Notes: generated from the letters alone by a model not told the origin. A stretch of DNA of 12,478 nucleotides from Clostridia bacterium (GCA_017408535.1 JAFQUL010000159.1:1-12478); one strand, 5' to 3'; positions 5,754 to 12,478 are shown, numbered from the stretch's first letter. A program made the numbers and translations.

Positions 5754-6866
5754 ATGGCAAGCTTATCTCTTAAGCACATTTATAAGAAATATCCCGGCGG
5801 AGTTACCGCAGTATCTGATTTCTGCCTTGATATTAAGGACAAGGAATTCCTTGTACTTGTCGGACCTTCCGGTTGCGGTAAATCAACTACTCTTCGTATG
5901 ATCGCAGGTCTTGAGGAGATCACCGAAGGTGAGCTTTTCATCGGTGACAAGCTTGTCAACGATATCGCTCCCAAGGACAGAGACATAGCAATGGTGTTCC
6001 AGAACTACGCTCTTTATCCTCATATGACCGTTTTTGAGAACATGTCCTTCGGTCTTAAGCTCCGCAAGACTCCCAAGGAGGAGATCAAGCGCAGAGTTGA
6101 AGAGGCTGCACGTATTCTCGATATAACCCACCTTCTTGACAGACGTCCCAAGGCTCTTTCCGGTGGTCAGAAGCAGCGTGTTGCGCTCGGTCGTGCTATC
6201 GTTCGTAACCCCAAGGTATTCCTTCTTGACGAGCCTCTTTCCAACCTTGATGCTAAGCTTCGTGCACAGATGAGAACTGAGCTTACCAAGATCCACAAGA
6301 GAGTCGGTACCACCTTTATCTACGTTACTCACGACCAGGTCGAGGCTATGACCATGGCGTCCCGTATCGTTGTTATGAAGGACGGTCTTATCCAGCAGGT
6401 TGATACTCCTCAGAAGCTGTATGACAATCCTGCTAACGTATTCGTTGCAGGCTTCATCGGAACTCCTCAGATGAACTTTATCAACGCTACTCTTGAGAAG
6501 AAGGGTTCTGACGTTGTTCTTAAGTTCGGTGAGTACGAGCTCAAGCTTCCCGCAGAGAAGGCTAACGATCCCGCTCTTGCTGATTACATCGGCCAGGACG
6601 TTATCGCAGGTATCCGTCCCGAGAACATTCACGACGAGCCTATCTATCTTGCTAACTTCGCTGACAGCGTATTTGATGTTCAGGTTGACGTTACCGAGCT
6701 TATGGGTGCAGAGATCTATCTCTACATCACCATTGATGAGCAGAACCTCATCGCTCGTGTATCCTCCCGTTCCACCGCTCGCGCAGGCGACACCATCAAG
6801 ATCGCTATCGATCCTTCCAGAGTTCACATCTTTGATAAGGACACCGAGCGTTGCGTAGTATTTTAA
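5754..6866 (+). CDS. sugar ABC transporter ATP-binding protein (MsmK/MalK/UgpC type)
   Basis: This is the ATPase subunit that powers carbohydrate importers, acting at the inner membrane face on the permease pair. The 370 residues contain Walker A GPSGCGKST (37-45), Q-loop Q83, the signature LSGGQKQR (135-142), Walker B VFLLDEP with a D-loop SNLD (155-166), H-loop H193, and a C-terminal regulatory/TOBE region (about 240-370) with GIRPENI. The frame is open 20 codons further upstream to 5694, but I chose the ATG at 5754 because aaggagg (5739-5745) is eight bases before it and the family's N-terminus begins there. No permease or binding protein is adjacent. In streptococci such orphan ATPases (MsmK) serve several sugar importers, which likely applies here. 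Codon use is visibly biased (frequent CTT, CGT, GGT, AAG), suggesting high expression. Confidence 0.95.
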   Translation: MASLSLKHIYKKYPGGVTAVSDFCLDIKDKEFLVLVGPSGCGKSTTLRMIAGLEEITEGELFIGDKLVNDIAPKDRDIAMVFQNYALYPHMTVFENMSFGLKLRKTPKEEIKRRVEEAARILDITHLLDRRPKALSGGQKQRVALGRAIVRNPKVFLLDEPLSNLDAKLRAQMRTELTKIHKRVGTTFIYVTHDQVEAMTMASRIVVMKDGLIQQVDTPQKLYDNPANVFVAGFIGTPQMNFINATLEKKGSDVVLKFGEYELKLPAEKANDPALADYIGQDVIAGIRPENIHDEPIYLANFADSVFDVQVDVTELMGAEIYLYITIDEQNLIARVSSRSTARAGDTIKIAIDPSRVHIFDKDTERCVVF

Positions 6867-6880
6867 TTAAATACCCATTG

Positions 6881-6910
6881 GCGCCGTGCAGAAATGCACG
6901 GCGCTTTTTT
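6881..6910 (+). terminator. intrinsic terminator of the ABC ATPase gene
   Basis: A perfect 10-bp GC-rich stem gcgccgtgca/tgcacggcgc (6881-6890, 6895-6904) with a gaaa loop is followed by six T (6905-6910), 14 bases after the stop codon. Confidence 0.97.
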
Positions 6911-6936
6911 GATGCCTTCAGGCGAGGGAATAACCC

Positions 6937-6959
6937 CCCCGTTTTACGAGGGAACGGGG
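6937..6959. repeat. small hairpin in the post-terminator spacer
   Basis: ccccgtt (6937-6943) pairs with aacgggg (6953-6959) around a 9-base loop. It lies within a run of hairpins between the terminator at 6910 and the promoter at 7401. No T run follows. Its role is unknown. Confidence 0.45.
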
Positions 6960-7011
6960 ACGAGCGGAGCAAAAATAAAAGGTGCGAGCTCAAGGCAAGC
7001 GTAAAAGAGAG

Positions 7012-7049
7012 CCTCCACTTGTCAGGGGAGGTGGAGCATCGTAAGATGC
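7012..7049. repeat. dual-hairpin repeat element
   Basis: cctccact (7012-7019) pairs with aggggagg (7024-7031) with one mismatch, followed by a perfect gcatc/gatgc hairpin (7036-7040, 7045-7049, loop gtaa) and the tail tcggagggg. This is the same two-hairpin design as the element at 475-519, with different bases. Confidence 0.6.
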
Positions 7050-7074
7050 CTCGGAGGGGTAGTTGTTATTATCT

Positions 7075-7124
7075 CTCCCTCAGTCAAAACCTATGGTTTT
7101 GCCAGCTCCCTCGTCAGAGGGAGC
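7075..7124. repeat. dual-hairpin repeat element, opposite order
   Basis: The hairpin aaaacc/ggtttt (7086-7091, 7095-7100, loop tat) precedes a perfect 8-bp hairpin gctccctc/gagggagc (7105-7112, 7117-7124, loop gtca). The pyrimidine-rich stem comes second, so the element appears inverted relative to the neighbour at 7012-7049. The two face each other across about 25 bp. From memory this sequence type is common between genes in gut Clostridia; not verified here. Confidence 0.6.
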
Positions 7125-7142
7125 CGAGAAGAGATGGGAGTA

Positions 7143-7318
7143 TTACCCGTTTACGGGTAACGGTACCTATAGATGCAATAATAATACTTCGCGGCCCATT
7201 TCAGGGGCGGAGCCGGTATTAACCCCTTATAGAGACTGTGCAAAACACCTGCTCAACCGGTGGGTTTGTTTATGCGTGCATGTAAGATTTCCGTTTTTTC
7301 GACGCAGTATTATATATG
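7143..7318. other. non-coding stretch with one clear hairpin
   Basis: A perfect 7-bp hairpin ttacccg/cgggtaa lies at 7143-7149 and 7154-7160. From 7161 to 7318 I find only weak pairing, for example cacc/ggtg near 7245-7264. I recognise no gene, tRNA or riboswitch. Reading frames here run through the hairpin repeats, have no good ribosome site and resemble no protein I know. Confidence 0.5.
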
Positions 7319-7399
7319 GGATAGCAGATATCTGCCGTAGGAATAAAAAACTTTTTTGCCGAAAAACTTGTACCGGCGGTAATAAAATTTTTGCTATCC
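7319..7399. repeat. 81-bp inverted-repeat element abutting a promoter
   Basis: Perfect 8-bp ends ggatagca (7319-7326) and tgctatcc (7392-7399) enclose further partial pairing (gccgta near 7334 with taccggc near 7371). The element ends one base before the -35 box at 7401. It would not be in the downstream mRNA. It may be a miniature insertion or a protein-binding region for control of the operon. Confidence 0.5.
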
Positions 7400-7400
7400 A

Positions 7401-7429
7401 TTGACAAATATTAGCTGAATAAGTATAAT
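7401..7429 (+). promoter_or_regulatory. consensus sigma-A promoter of the O-acylation operon
   Basis: TTGACA (7401-7406), a 17-bp spacer and TATAAT (7424-7429) match the consensus exactly. The start codon of the first gene is 38 bp downstream, preceded by an aaagga-type ribosome site near 7453. Such a perfect promoter suggests strong or repressor-controlled transcription. Confidence 0.93.
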
Positions 7430-7467
7430 ATTTTTGTGGATTTTTAACTTAGAAAGGAAAGAAGAAA

Positions 7468-7989
7468 ATGAAAAAAATCATCGTTTTTACTTTTGCTCTC
7501 ATTTTCTGCCTTTTTGCCGTGGCATGCGGCGGAGAAAAAGAGGAGGGAAGCTCGGTATCTCTTGACGATACGGTTAAGGGTATTACCGAAAAGTATTCTC
7601 TTACCGAGGGCCTGACCTTCACCTCGTCATCAGAGGTGCTTGGTGAGTATCTGGACAGCGATCTTATTCTCTCTTACTATGGCGATGCATTTGAGATGCC
7701 CGACTTTACAAAGATCTCGGACTACTGTGTCTATATTGACGAGAGCGATGCGAACGTTATAATCGATGTTGGCGTATTCAAGCTTTCCGATGCGTCTTAC
7801 GCAGACACTCTTATTAATTTCATCAAGGCGCGTATTGCTGACAAGAGAGAGGACTACGATGAGTATGCTACCATCGATATAGAGACTCTCGATGCGGCTA
7901 TCGTAAAGAAGAGCGGCAGTTACGTTTACTACTCCGTTTCTTACGACGTTGAGGATATAATTAAAGATATAGAGGCGGCGCTTAAGTAA
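7468..7989 (+). CDS. DUF4358-like lipoprotein
   Basis: The 173 residues begin with a lipoprotein signal peptide: KK, a hydrophobic core and AVAC with the acyl-Cys at C20, followed by an acidic linker. The rest resembles DUF4358 proteins as I recall them: a predicted alpha/beta domain with the pattern YCVYIDESDANVIIDVGVF, then a helix (LINFIKARIADKREDY), then a strand pair ending GSYVYYSVSYDVEDI. DUF4358 has no known biochemical function; its genes often sit next to MBOAT and DHHW genes in Clostridia, as here. Being first in the operon and anchored outside the cell suggests an accessory role in the acylation complex. Its TAA stop shares its last A with the MBOAT ATG, so translation is probably coupled. 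The family call rests on pattern and context. Confidence 0.85.
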   Translation: MKKIIVFTFALIFCLFAVACGGEKEEGSSVSLDDTVKGITEKYSLTEGLTFTSSSEVLGEYLDSDLILSYYGDAFEMPDFTKISDYCVYIDESDANVIIDVGVFKLSDASYADTLINFIKARIADKREDYDEYATIDIETLDAAIVKKSGSYVYYSVSYDVEDIIKDIEAALK

Positions 7990-9485
7990 TGGTATTTTCA
8001 TCACTGCTCTTTTTGTTCGCATTTATGGCGGTGACACTGCTGCTGTATTATATAATGCCGAACAACAAGCTGCGCAACTGGGTGCTGTTTATTCTCAGTC
8101 TTATTTTCTACGGCTGGGGAGAACCGCTATACATAGTTGTAATGCTGCTGTCAATAGCGGAGGCCTTTTTCCTCGGCTTCTTTATCGCAAAGTATAATGA
8201 CACGAATATTAAGCGTGCCAGAGTTTTCTTAGTGCTGTCTCTGGGGCTTAATCTTCTGTCTCTCTTATTCTTCAAATACTGTAATTTCTTTATCGAAAAT
8301 CTCAGCCTTATTCCCGGTCTCTCCGGTCTCAGCCCCATTGAGGGACTTAAACTGCCGATAGGTATATCCTTCTATACCTTCCAGATAATGTCCTATACCA
8401 TCGACCTTTACTGGAAGAGAACGGGACTGCAGAGAAACTTTGTTGCCTTCGGCGCTTACGTTACTCTTTTCCCTCAGCTTATTGCCGGCCCTATCGTAAG
8501 ATACAGGGACGTTGACGATCAGCTCAGTGAGAGACGTGAGAATATCGACCTTTTTGCTTCCGGTGTCCGCAGATTCATTACCGGTGTGGGTAAAAAGGTA
8601 CTTATCGGCGACAGCGCCGCCGCTCTTTACGAGTATTTTAAGGCAACGGGAGAGTTTGAGCCTACCGCACTCGGTGCCTGGATGGTAATGATCTGTTATA
8701 CTCTCCATATCTACTATGATTTCTCCGGTTATTCCGATATGGCGATAGGACTTGGCCGAATGTTCGGTTTCAGATTCCTTGAGAACTTTAACTATCCCTA
8801 TATCTCCCGGAGTATTACCGAGTTCTGGCGCCGCTGGCATATGTCGCTTGGTACTTGGTTTAAGGAGTACGTATATATTCCCTTGGGCGGTAACCGCGGC
8901 GGTAAGCTGAAGCAGCTGCGTAACATTTTCGTTGTGTGGTTTCTTACCGGCTTCTGGCACGGTGCCAGCTGGAACTTCCTTCTCTGGGGTGTTTACTTCG
9001 GTGTGATACTCATCGTTGAGAAGTTCCTCTTGTTGCGTATACTTGAGAAGTTGCCGAAGATAGTAGGACATATATACGCACTTTTGCTTATCGGCTTTGG
9101 CTGGATAATCTTCTCCTTTACCGATGCGTCAGCGGGGCTTGAGTGCTTTGCGGCTCTCTTCGGTGCGGGGTGCAAGGCATTTACCACTCCTGCCGTCAGC
9201 TATCAGGTGCTTCGTGGATTGCCACTTATTCTTATTGCCGCTATCGGTGCTACTCCTTATCCCAAAAAGCTGTGGGATAAGCTGTGTACCGTTGACTGGA
9301 CTGCTGTCGGTGCAATACGTGTTGACGGCAGGGAAGAGCCCACTGTTATGTCGGGAGAGCCTCTTTCTACCCGCGGAAAGATATTCTCGCTTGTAGGTCT
9401 TCTCGGAAGCTTTGCGGTATTTATGCTTTCGGTTGCGTACCTGGTGGACTCCACCTTCAGCCCCTTTTTGTATTTTATATTCTGA
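7989..9485 (+). CDS. AlgI-like MBOAT O-acyltransferase
   Basis: The polytopic membrane enzyme has 498 residues. MBOAT/AlgI landmarks are clear: the N-terminal FYGWGEPLY-type segment, LPIGISFYTFQIMSYTIDLYW (from 122), AGPIVRYRDV (from 166), DFSGYSDMAIGLGRMFGF (from 244), FWRRWHMSLGTWF with H284, YIPLGGNRGG, and FLTGFWHGASWNF with the catalytic-type H324. In alginate systems AlgI accepts an acyl group in the cytosol and passes it across the membrane to periplasmic SGNH-type partners; DltB and PatA work comparably. Here the partners are probably the next two genes. Start: ATG at 7989 overlaps the upstream stop by one base; the upstream ribosome site is weak (gagg near 7971), consistent with coupling. 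Acetyl as the donor group is inferred from the AlgI likeness. The C-terminal third is more divergent but hydrophobic throughout. Confidence 0.95.
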   Translation: MVFSSLLFLFAFMAVTLLLYYIMPNNKLRNWVLFILSLIFYGWGEPLYIVVMLLSIAEAFFLGFFIAKYNDTNIKRARVFLVLSLGLNLLSLLFFKYCNFFIENLSLIPGLSGLSPIEGLKLPIGISFYTFQIMSYTIDLYWKRTGLQRNFVAFGAYVTLFPQLIAGPIVRYRDVDDQLSERRENIDLFASGVRRFITGVGKKVLIGDSAAALYEYFKATGEFEPTALGAWMVMICYTLHIYYDFSGYSDMAIGLGRMFGFRFLENFNYPYISRSITEFWRRWHMSLGTWFKEYVYIPLGGNRGGKLKQLRNIFVVWFLTGFWHGASWNFLLWGVYFGVILIVEKFLLLRILEKLPKIVGHIYALLLIGFGWIIFSFTDASAGLECFAALFGAGCKAFTTPAVSYQVLRGLPLILIAAIGATPYPKKLWDKLCTVDWTAVGAIRVDGREEPTVMSGEPLSTRGKIFSLVGLLGSFAVFMLSVAYLVDSTFSPFLYFIF

Positions 9486-9501
9486 GGGGGTGTGACAGAT
9501 A

Positions 9502-10719
9502 ATGAAAAAATCACTCAATTTAATTACAGCTATACTTTTCGCTCTGATCATATTCGGCTTTTCCGCCGCATTTATAATCCTGCCCGACTCTGATTTTTCG
9601 GAGGACGAGAACAGAAAGCTGCAGATGCTGCCGAAGTTTTCCTTCGCGGCCCTTGCCAGCGGTGAATATTCCTCGGATATGACAGACTATTTTGCCGACC
9701 AGTTTCCTGCCCGTGATCTTTTCGTGGGTATCAAGGGAGTGGCTGAGACCGCTCTCGGCCGCGGGGAGAATAACGGTGTTCTGCTGGGGGATGACGGTCA
9801 GCTTGCGGTGCGTCTTTTCAGTGCCTATAAGAGCCGCTTTGAGCGTACCGATGAGATCGACTATTTCTACGAGGATAACGTTACCGCCTGTCTTGATGCG
9901 GTCAACAAATTTGCCCAGAACAGCGACCTTCCTCTCGTTACCGTTCTTCCGCCGAGAACTCTTGACGTGGCGGCATCCGCATTTTCTTATCCTACCGATA
10001 TCAGCGACTCCCTCGGTTCTCTCATTTCAGAGACCTTGACAGAGGAGACGGGATATATCGATCTGTTTCCCATTATGCGCGAGAGATATGAGGCAGGGGA
10101 GTACGTGTATATGCGTACCGACCACCACTGGACCTCCTACGGCGCTTATCTTACCTACTGTGAGATAATGAAGGAGTTCGGAATGGCTGATGATATTATC
10201 CCCATGGACAGATTCTCAAGGGAAACGGTGGAGGATTTTTACGGTACTACCTGGTCTAAGGCCGGTTATAAATTTATTCCGCCCGATGACATTGAGATAT
10301 GGAGCCTCGGCAACGAAGAGGACTATATTACCCGTTGCTATTCCTCAAAGATGGTGAAGGGTGAGGACGGCAAGCCTCTCAAGGTCAAGGAGAGCTACAA
10401 GGAATTTTCCGGCTGGATGAACCGTGACTATCTCTGTGAGAAGGATAAATATGCCGCCTTTCTTGACGGTACTCACAACGAGCAGACCGTGACTCTTGCC
10501 TCGGGTGAGGAGAGAGAGACTTTGCTTATTGCAAAGGACTCCTTTGCGAATACCTTAGTACCTTTTCTTTCACAGCATTTTGATCTTGTAATACTCAATC
10601 TTGCAGGCAAGCAGGCAGACCTCAGTGAGGCGGCAGAGTATTACGGCTGTGACAGGGTACTTATCGTTTATAACTGCGGAAATCTTATCGAGAACAATAA
10701 CCTTGCTCTTGTAAAATAA
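9502..10719 (+). CDS. DHHW-family membrane-anchored SGNH-like protein (AlgJ-like)
   Basis: The 405 residues start with an uncleaved signal-anchor (about 5-28), placing the rest outside the cell. The family N-terminus is intact: SEDENRKLQMLPKFS, then DYFADQFPARD, then NGVLLGDDG. The family-naming DHHW motif is at 207-210 (RTDHHWTSYGAY), and AKDSFANT carries the probable nucleophile S347. In AlgJ/AlgX-type acetyltransferases a Ser with an Asp-His pair forms the catalytic set, so D207, H209 and S347 are the likely equivalents here; this is inference from motif order. The gene starts 16 bases after the MBOAT stop, with gaggggg (9484-9490) overlapping that stop codon as ribosome site. It likely receives acyl groups from the MBOAT and transfers them to a surface glycan. 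Confidence 0.92.
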   Translation: MKKSLNLITAILFALIIFGFSAAFIILPDSDFSEDENRKLQMLPKFSFAALASGEYSSDMTDYFADQFPARDLFVGIKGVAETALGRGENNGVLLGDDGQLAVRLFSAYKSRFERTDEIDYFYEDNVTACLDAVNKFAQNSDLPLVTVLPPRTLDVAASAFSYPTDISDSLGSLISETLTEETGYIDLFPIMRERYEAGEYVYMRTDHHWTSYGAYLTYCEIMKEFGMADDIIPMDRFSRETVEDFYGTTWSKAGYKFIPPDDIEIWSLGNEEDYITRCYSSKMVKGEDGKPLKVKESYKEFSGWMNRDYLCEKDKYAAFLDGTHNEQTVTLASGEERETLLIAKDSFANTLVPFLSQHFDLVILNLAGKQADLSEAAEYYGCDRVLIVYNCGNLIENNNLALVK

Positions 10720-10744
10720 TTATTTTTGAAAGGAAAAAACTCCA

Positions 10745-12124
10745 ATGAAACCCACACGTTTACTGGCGATGCTCCTTGCTCTGATCTTTGCTGTCAGCAC
10801 TTTCGCGGCTTGCTCCGGTAATACCGAGACTCCCGACGTAACCGATGACGGTACCCCCGCTGACACTACCGATCCCGCTGACACTACCGATCCTGCCGAT
10901 ACTACCCCTGTGGCTCCTGCTGACGATTATTCAGCCGGCCCCTTTGTTCCCGAGGTGTATGATCCTAACGCTGATAACGATCCTCTGAGCGTTTACAGTG
11001 CATCATATTCAGACGGTGATAACGGTGTTATTTTTGGTAAGTGTGCGGTTGGCGCTACTGTAACTGTTACTCTTCCCGACGGCGAGTTCTCGGTACAGTC
11101 CGAGGGTGGTCGCTTTGCTATCCGTATTCACTCTTCTACTCCTAAGCTTGAGGCTGTTATTACACAGTCCTATAACGGCGAGCAGATCGGTGACGCTCTT
11201 AACTGGTCAGGCAAGCTTAAGGTTCCCGATCACGGTCAGGACGAATTTGATGCCCATATCGGTTACTCCAACCAGGGCTTCTTTAAGAAGATGCTTCCTG
11301 ATTTCAGACATGACAATCTCCTCGATGACAGTGACGTCAAGAAGGTCACCACGCGCATAAAATCCAGGGTAAACAAGCTTAATCTTCTTGTTGACGGATG
11401 TGAGCTGATATATCTTATCGCTCCTTCGGCTATCACTGTTTATCCTGAGCTTGTGCCTGAGGAGGTGGCTGTACAGGGAGAAGGCAAGTCCAAGCTTGAT
11501 CAGACCTTTGAGCTGCTTGAGGCTGCCGGTGCAACTGTTATCGACGTCAGAGATACCTTTGAAGCTCATAAGAACGATGCTATACCGCTTTACTATAACT
11601 ACGACAGCCACTGGACCGAGTACGGTGCGTATCTCGCATACGTAGAGCTCTTCAATTACATCTCCGAGAAGTACCCTGATGCTGCACCCAGAAAGTTTAA
11701 TGATTTCGACTGGACATGGAGTTATTGCTGTCTCGGCGATATGCCTTTCTACCTCAGTATCGATGACTCTGATTCAGTGTCTGAGTATTCTGTTCTCAGA
11801 ACAATGAATTTTGAGACGTCTCCCGTTATTAAGGCTATCGAAAGATACTCTTTGGAGAATTCTCTCGCATTCAGATCGTACAGCGAAGAAATGATGGATG
11901 GAAATACTTACGTTACAGAGAGAGAAAATCTTCCTGATCTTTACGTATGCCGTAACTCCTACAGTATGCAGATGTACGACCTTATCCCTGAGCGTGGAAA
12001 TACCACCTATATGCATACATGCTTCAGCGAGACCTTCAACATTGCTAAGATAAGTGAGGCACAGCCCGATTACGTTATCTATATTATTTCCGAATGGGAT
12101 ATAAACGAGATACTCGAAGGCTAA
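10745..12124 (+). CDS. lipoprotein with beta-rich domain and AlgX/DHHW-like SGNH domain
   Basis: The 459 residues begin with a lipoprotein signal (TFAAC, Cys 23) and a Thr/Asp/Pro linker containing the hexad PADTTD twice plus a partial third (38-54). Residues about 65-165 are predicted beta-rich (GKCAVGATVTVTLPDG, GGRFAIRI), like bacterial Ig-type or carbohydrate-binding modules. Residues about 170-459 form an SGNH-like domain with YDSHWTEYGAYLAY (D287, H289, W290) and RNSYSMQM (S405 as candidate nucleophile). RNSYS is closer to the AlgX GTSYS motif than to the DSF of the preceding gene. The membrane-anchor and DQFP segment of DHHW proteins is missing. ATG is ten bases after gaaagga, 25 bp past the previous stop, so it is in the same operon. 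It is probably a second acyltransferase or a glycan-binding partner. The domain calls are by eye. Confidence 0.85.
   Translation: MKPTRLLAMLLALIFAVSTFAACSGNTETPDVTDDGTPADTTDPADTTDPADTTPVAPADDYSAGPFVPEVYDPNADNDPLSVYSASYSDGDNGVIFGKCAVGATVTVTLPDGEFSVQSEGGRFAIRIHSSTPKLEAVITQSYNGEQIGDALNWSGKLKVPDHGQDEFDAHIGYSNQGFFKKMLPDFRHDNLLDDSDVKKVTTRIKSRVNKLNLLVDGCELIYLIAPSAITVYPELVPEEVAVQGEGKSKLDQTFELLEAAGATVIDVRDTFEAHKNDAIPLYYNYDSHWTEYGAYLAYVELFNYISEKYPDAAPRKFNDFDWTWSYCCLGDMPFYLSIDDSDSVSEYSVLRTMNFETSPVIKAIERYSLENSLAFRSYSEEMMDGNTYVTERENLPDLYVCRNSYSMQMYDLIPERGNTTYMHTCFSETFNIAKISEAQPDYVIYIISEWDINEILEG
10856..10906 (+). repeat. 18-bp in-frame tandem repeat in the lipoprotein linker
   Basis: Two identical 18-bp units (10856-10873, 10874-10891) and a diverged partial third (10892-10906) encode PADTTD, PADTTD and PADTT. 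The repeats form a flexible stalk between the lipid anchor and the folded domains. Copy number could change by slippage, altering stalk length without breaking the frame. Confidence 0.9.
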
Positions 12125-12139
12125 TTTAAGTGAATATAT

Positions 12140-12175
12140 AAAATCGGCAGAGGGACTTGTCCTTCTGCCGGTTTT
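12140..12175 (+). terminator. intrinsic terminator of the O-acylation operon
   Basis: Arms 12140-12155 and 12160-12175 pair over 16 positions (core cggcagaggga with tccttctgccg, two G-T pairs) around the loop cttg, with four T closing the stem. It starts 16 bases after the stop codon. The T run is short after the stem, so efficiency is uncertain. Confidence 0.85.
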
Positions 12176-12185
12176 ATGCTATTAT
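12157..12185 (+). promoter_or_regulatory. possible promoter of the last, partial lipoprotein gene
   Basis: TTGTCC (12157-12162), a 17-bp spacer and TATTAT (12180-12185) with TGC before it (extended -10). The -35 lies inside the terminator hairpin. This would give a leader of about 130 bases, which contains short inverted repeats (ttcacgtgaa near 12226; accgga/tccggt near 12238-12258; ttcaa/ttgaa at 12302-12314 just before the ribosome site). Confidence 0.4.
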
Positions 12186-12325
12186 ATGAATGGGCTTCCG
12201 TTATAGCGACAAACGGATCGCTTACTTCACGTGAAAACCGGAATATTCACATCCGGTGAACGCTCCTTTATTATCCAAGACAAAAACTGCATGATTACCA
12301 CTTCAACCGTTGAAAGGAAGTCACT

Positions 12326-12478
12326 ATGTATAATACCAGATTTGCTGCGTTGCTTCTTGCGTTGATTTTTGTTATCGGTGCTTTTTCGGCATGTGCCGAC
12401 GTTACCGACACTGCTCTCGAGACTACAGGACCGGATGTGACTGCCGATTCTGATGATACCACGGTTGGTACAGAGACT
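12326..12478 (+). CDS. lipoprotein, N-terminal part only (runs off the window)
   Basis: An open frame of 51 codons continues past the window end. It starts MYNTRFAALLLALIF and has the lipobox FSAC with Cys 23, then an Asp/Thr-rich linker (VTDTALETTGPDVTADSDD). The gaaaggaag sequence at 12312-12320 is the ribosome site. Signal length, Cys position and linker composition closely parallel the lipoprotein encoded at 10745-12124, so it may be another member of the same family. No folded domain is visible yet, so the function cannot be assigned. Confidence 0.85.
   Translation, partial: MYNTRFAALLLALIFVIGAFSACADVTDTALETTGPDVTADSDDTTVGTET

Noticed and set aside
5883..6827. Minus-strand frame of 314 codons
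   Set aside because: It is a shadow of the ABC ATPase gene, produced by that gene's biased codon use.
6851..7404. Two plus-strand frames of 123 and 113 codons
   Set aside because: They run through the terminator and hairpin repeats and have no ribosome site or recognisable domain.
8265..9071. Minus-strand frame of 268 codons
   Set aside because: It is antisense to the well-supported MBOAT gene, with no ribosome site or family resemblance.

Overview
The window looks like a chromosomal segment of a Gram-positive, anaerobic Clostridia-type bacterium, probably an uncultured gut Oscillospirales/Ruminococcaceae relative. The reasons are strong GGAGG Shine-Dalgarno sites, sigma-A promoters with 17-bp spacers, a mini-RNase III gene (mrnC is typical of Firmicutes and cyanobacteria), a Tex protein of Bacillus-like length, MsmK-type ABC ATPase, DUF4358 and DHHW families, lipobox lipoproteins, and hairpin repeats of a style I recall from gut Clostridia. 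The taxon is inferred; no rRNA is present.

Region 1 (1-944) has no credible gene. It is a cluster of structured repeats. A 182-bp direct repeat (1-182 and 599-780, three mismatches) brackets three modules of about 120-130 bp (189-316, 317-448, 523-640). Each module is a simple stem (A) followed by a branched structure with an outer stem and two inner hairpins (B). The copies carry paired base changes that keep the stems intact. A dual-hairpin element lies at 475-519 and a 16-bp-arm inverted repeat at 836-875.

Region 2 (945-1935, minus strand) holds mgsA (methylglyoxal synthase) and a downstream 106-residue cysteine-rich membrane protein, ending in a strong terminator. The mgsA promoter stands back to back with the promoter of region 3.

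Region 3 (1944-5533, plus strand) is an RNA-metabolism cluster: mrnC (23S rRNA maturation), a 30-residue single-span membrane peptide, an RsuA-family pseudouridine synthase and tex. A terminator-like hairpin sits between mrnC and the downstream genes.

Region 4 (5534-6910) is a single-gene unit for a MalK/MsmK/UgpC-type sugar-importer ATPase with no permease or binding protein beside it. Its own promoter and a textbook terminator suggest it is a shared ATPase.

Region 5 (6911-7400) is a second non-coding stretch with dual-hairpin repeats and an inverted repeat abutting the next promoter.

Region 6 (7401-12178) is an operon driven by a perfect consensus promoter: DUF4358 lipoprotein, AlgI-like MBOAT acyltransferase, DHHW/AlgJ-like membrane-anchored SGNH protein, and a lipoprotein joining a beta-rich (possibly Ig-like) domain to an AlgX/DHHW-like domain. 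These probably form a cell-surface O-acylation (likely O-acetylation) system: the MBOAT moves acyl groups across the membrane and the two SGNH-like proteins pass them to an extracellular glycan. No glycan synthase is present, so the substrate is unknown. A terminator follows, then the start of another lipoprotein (12326 onward, cut by the window edge) whose signal peptide resembles that of the preceding one.
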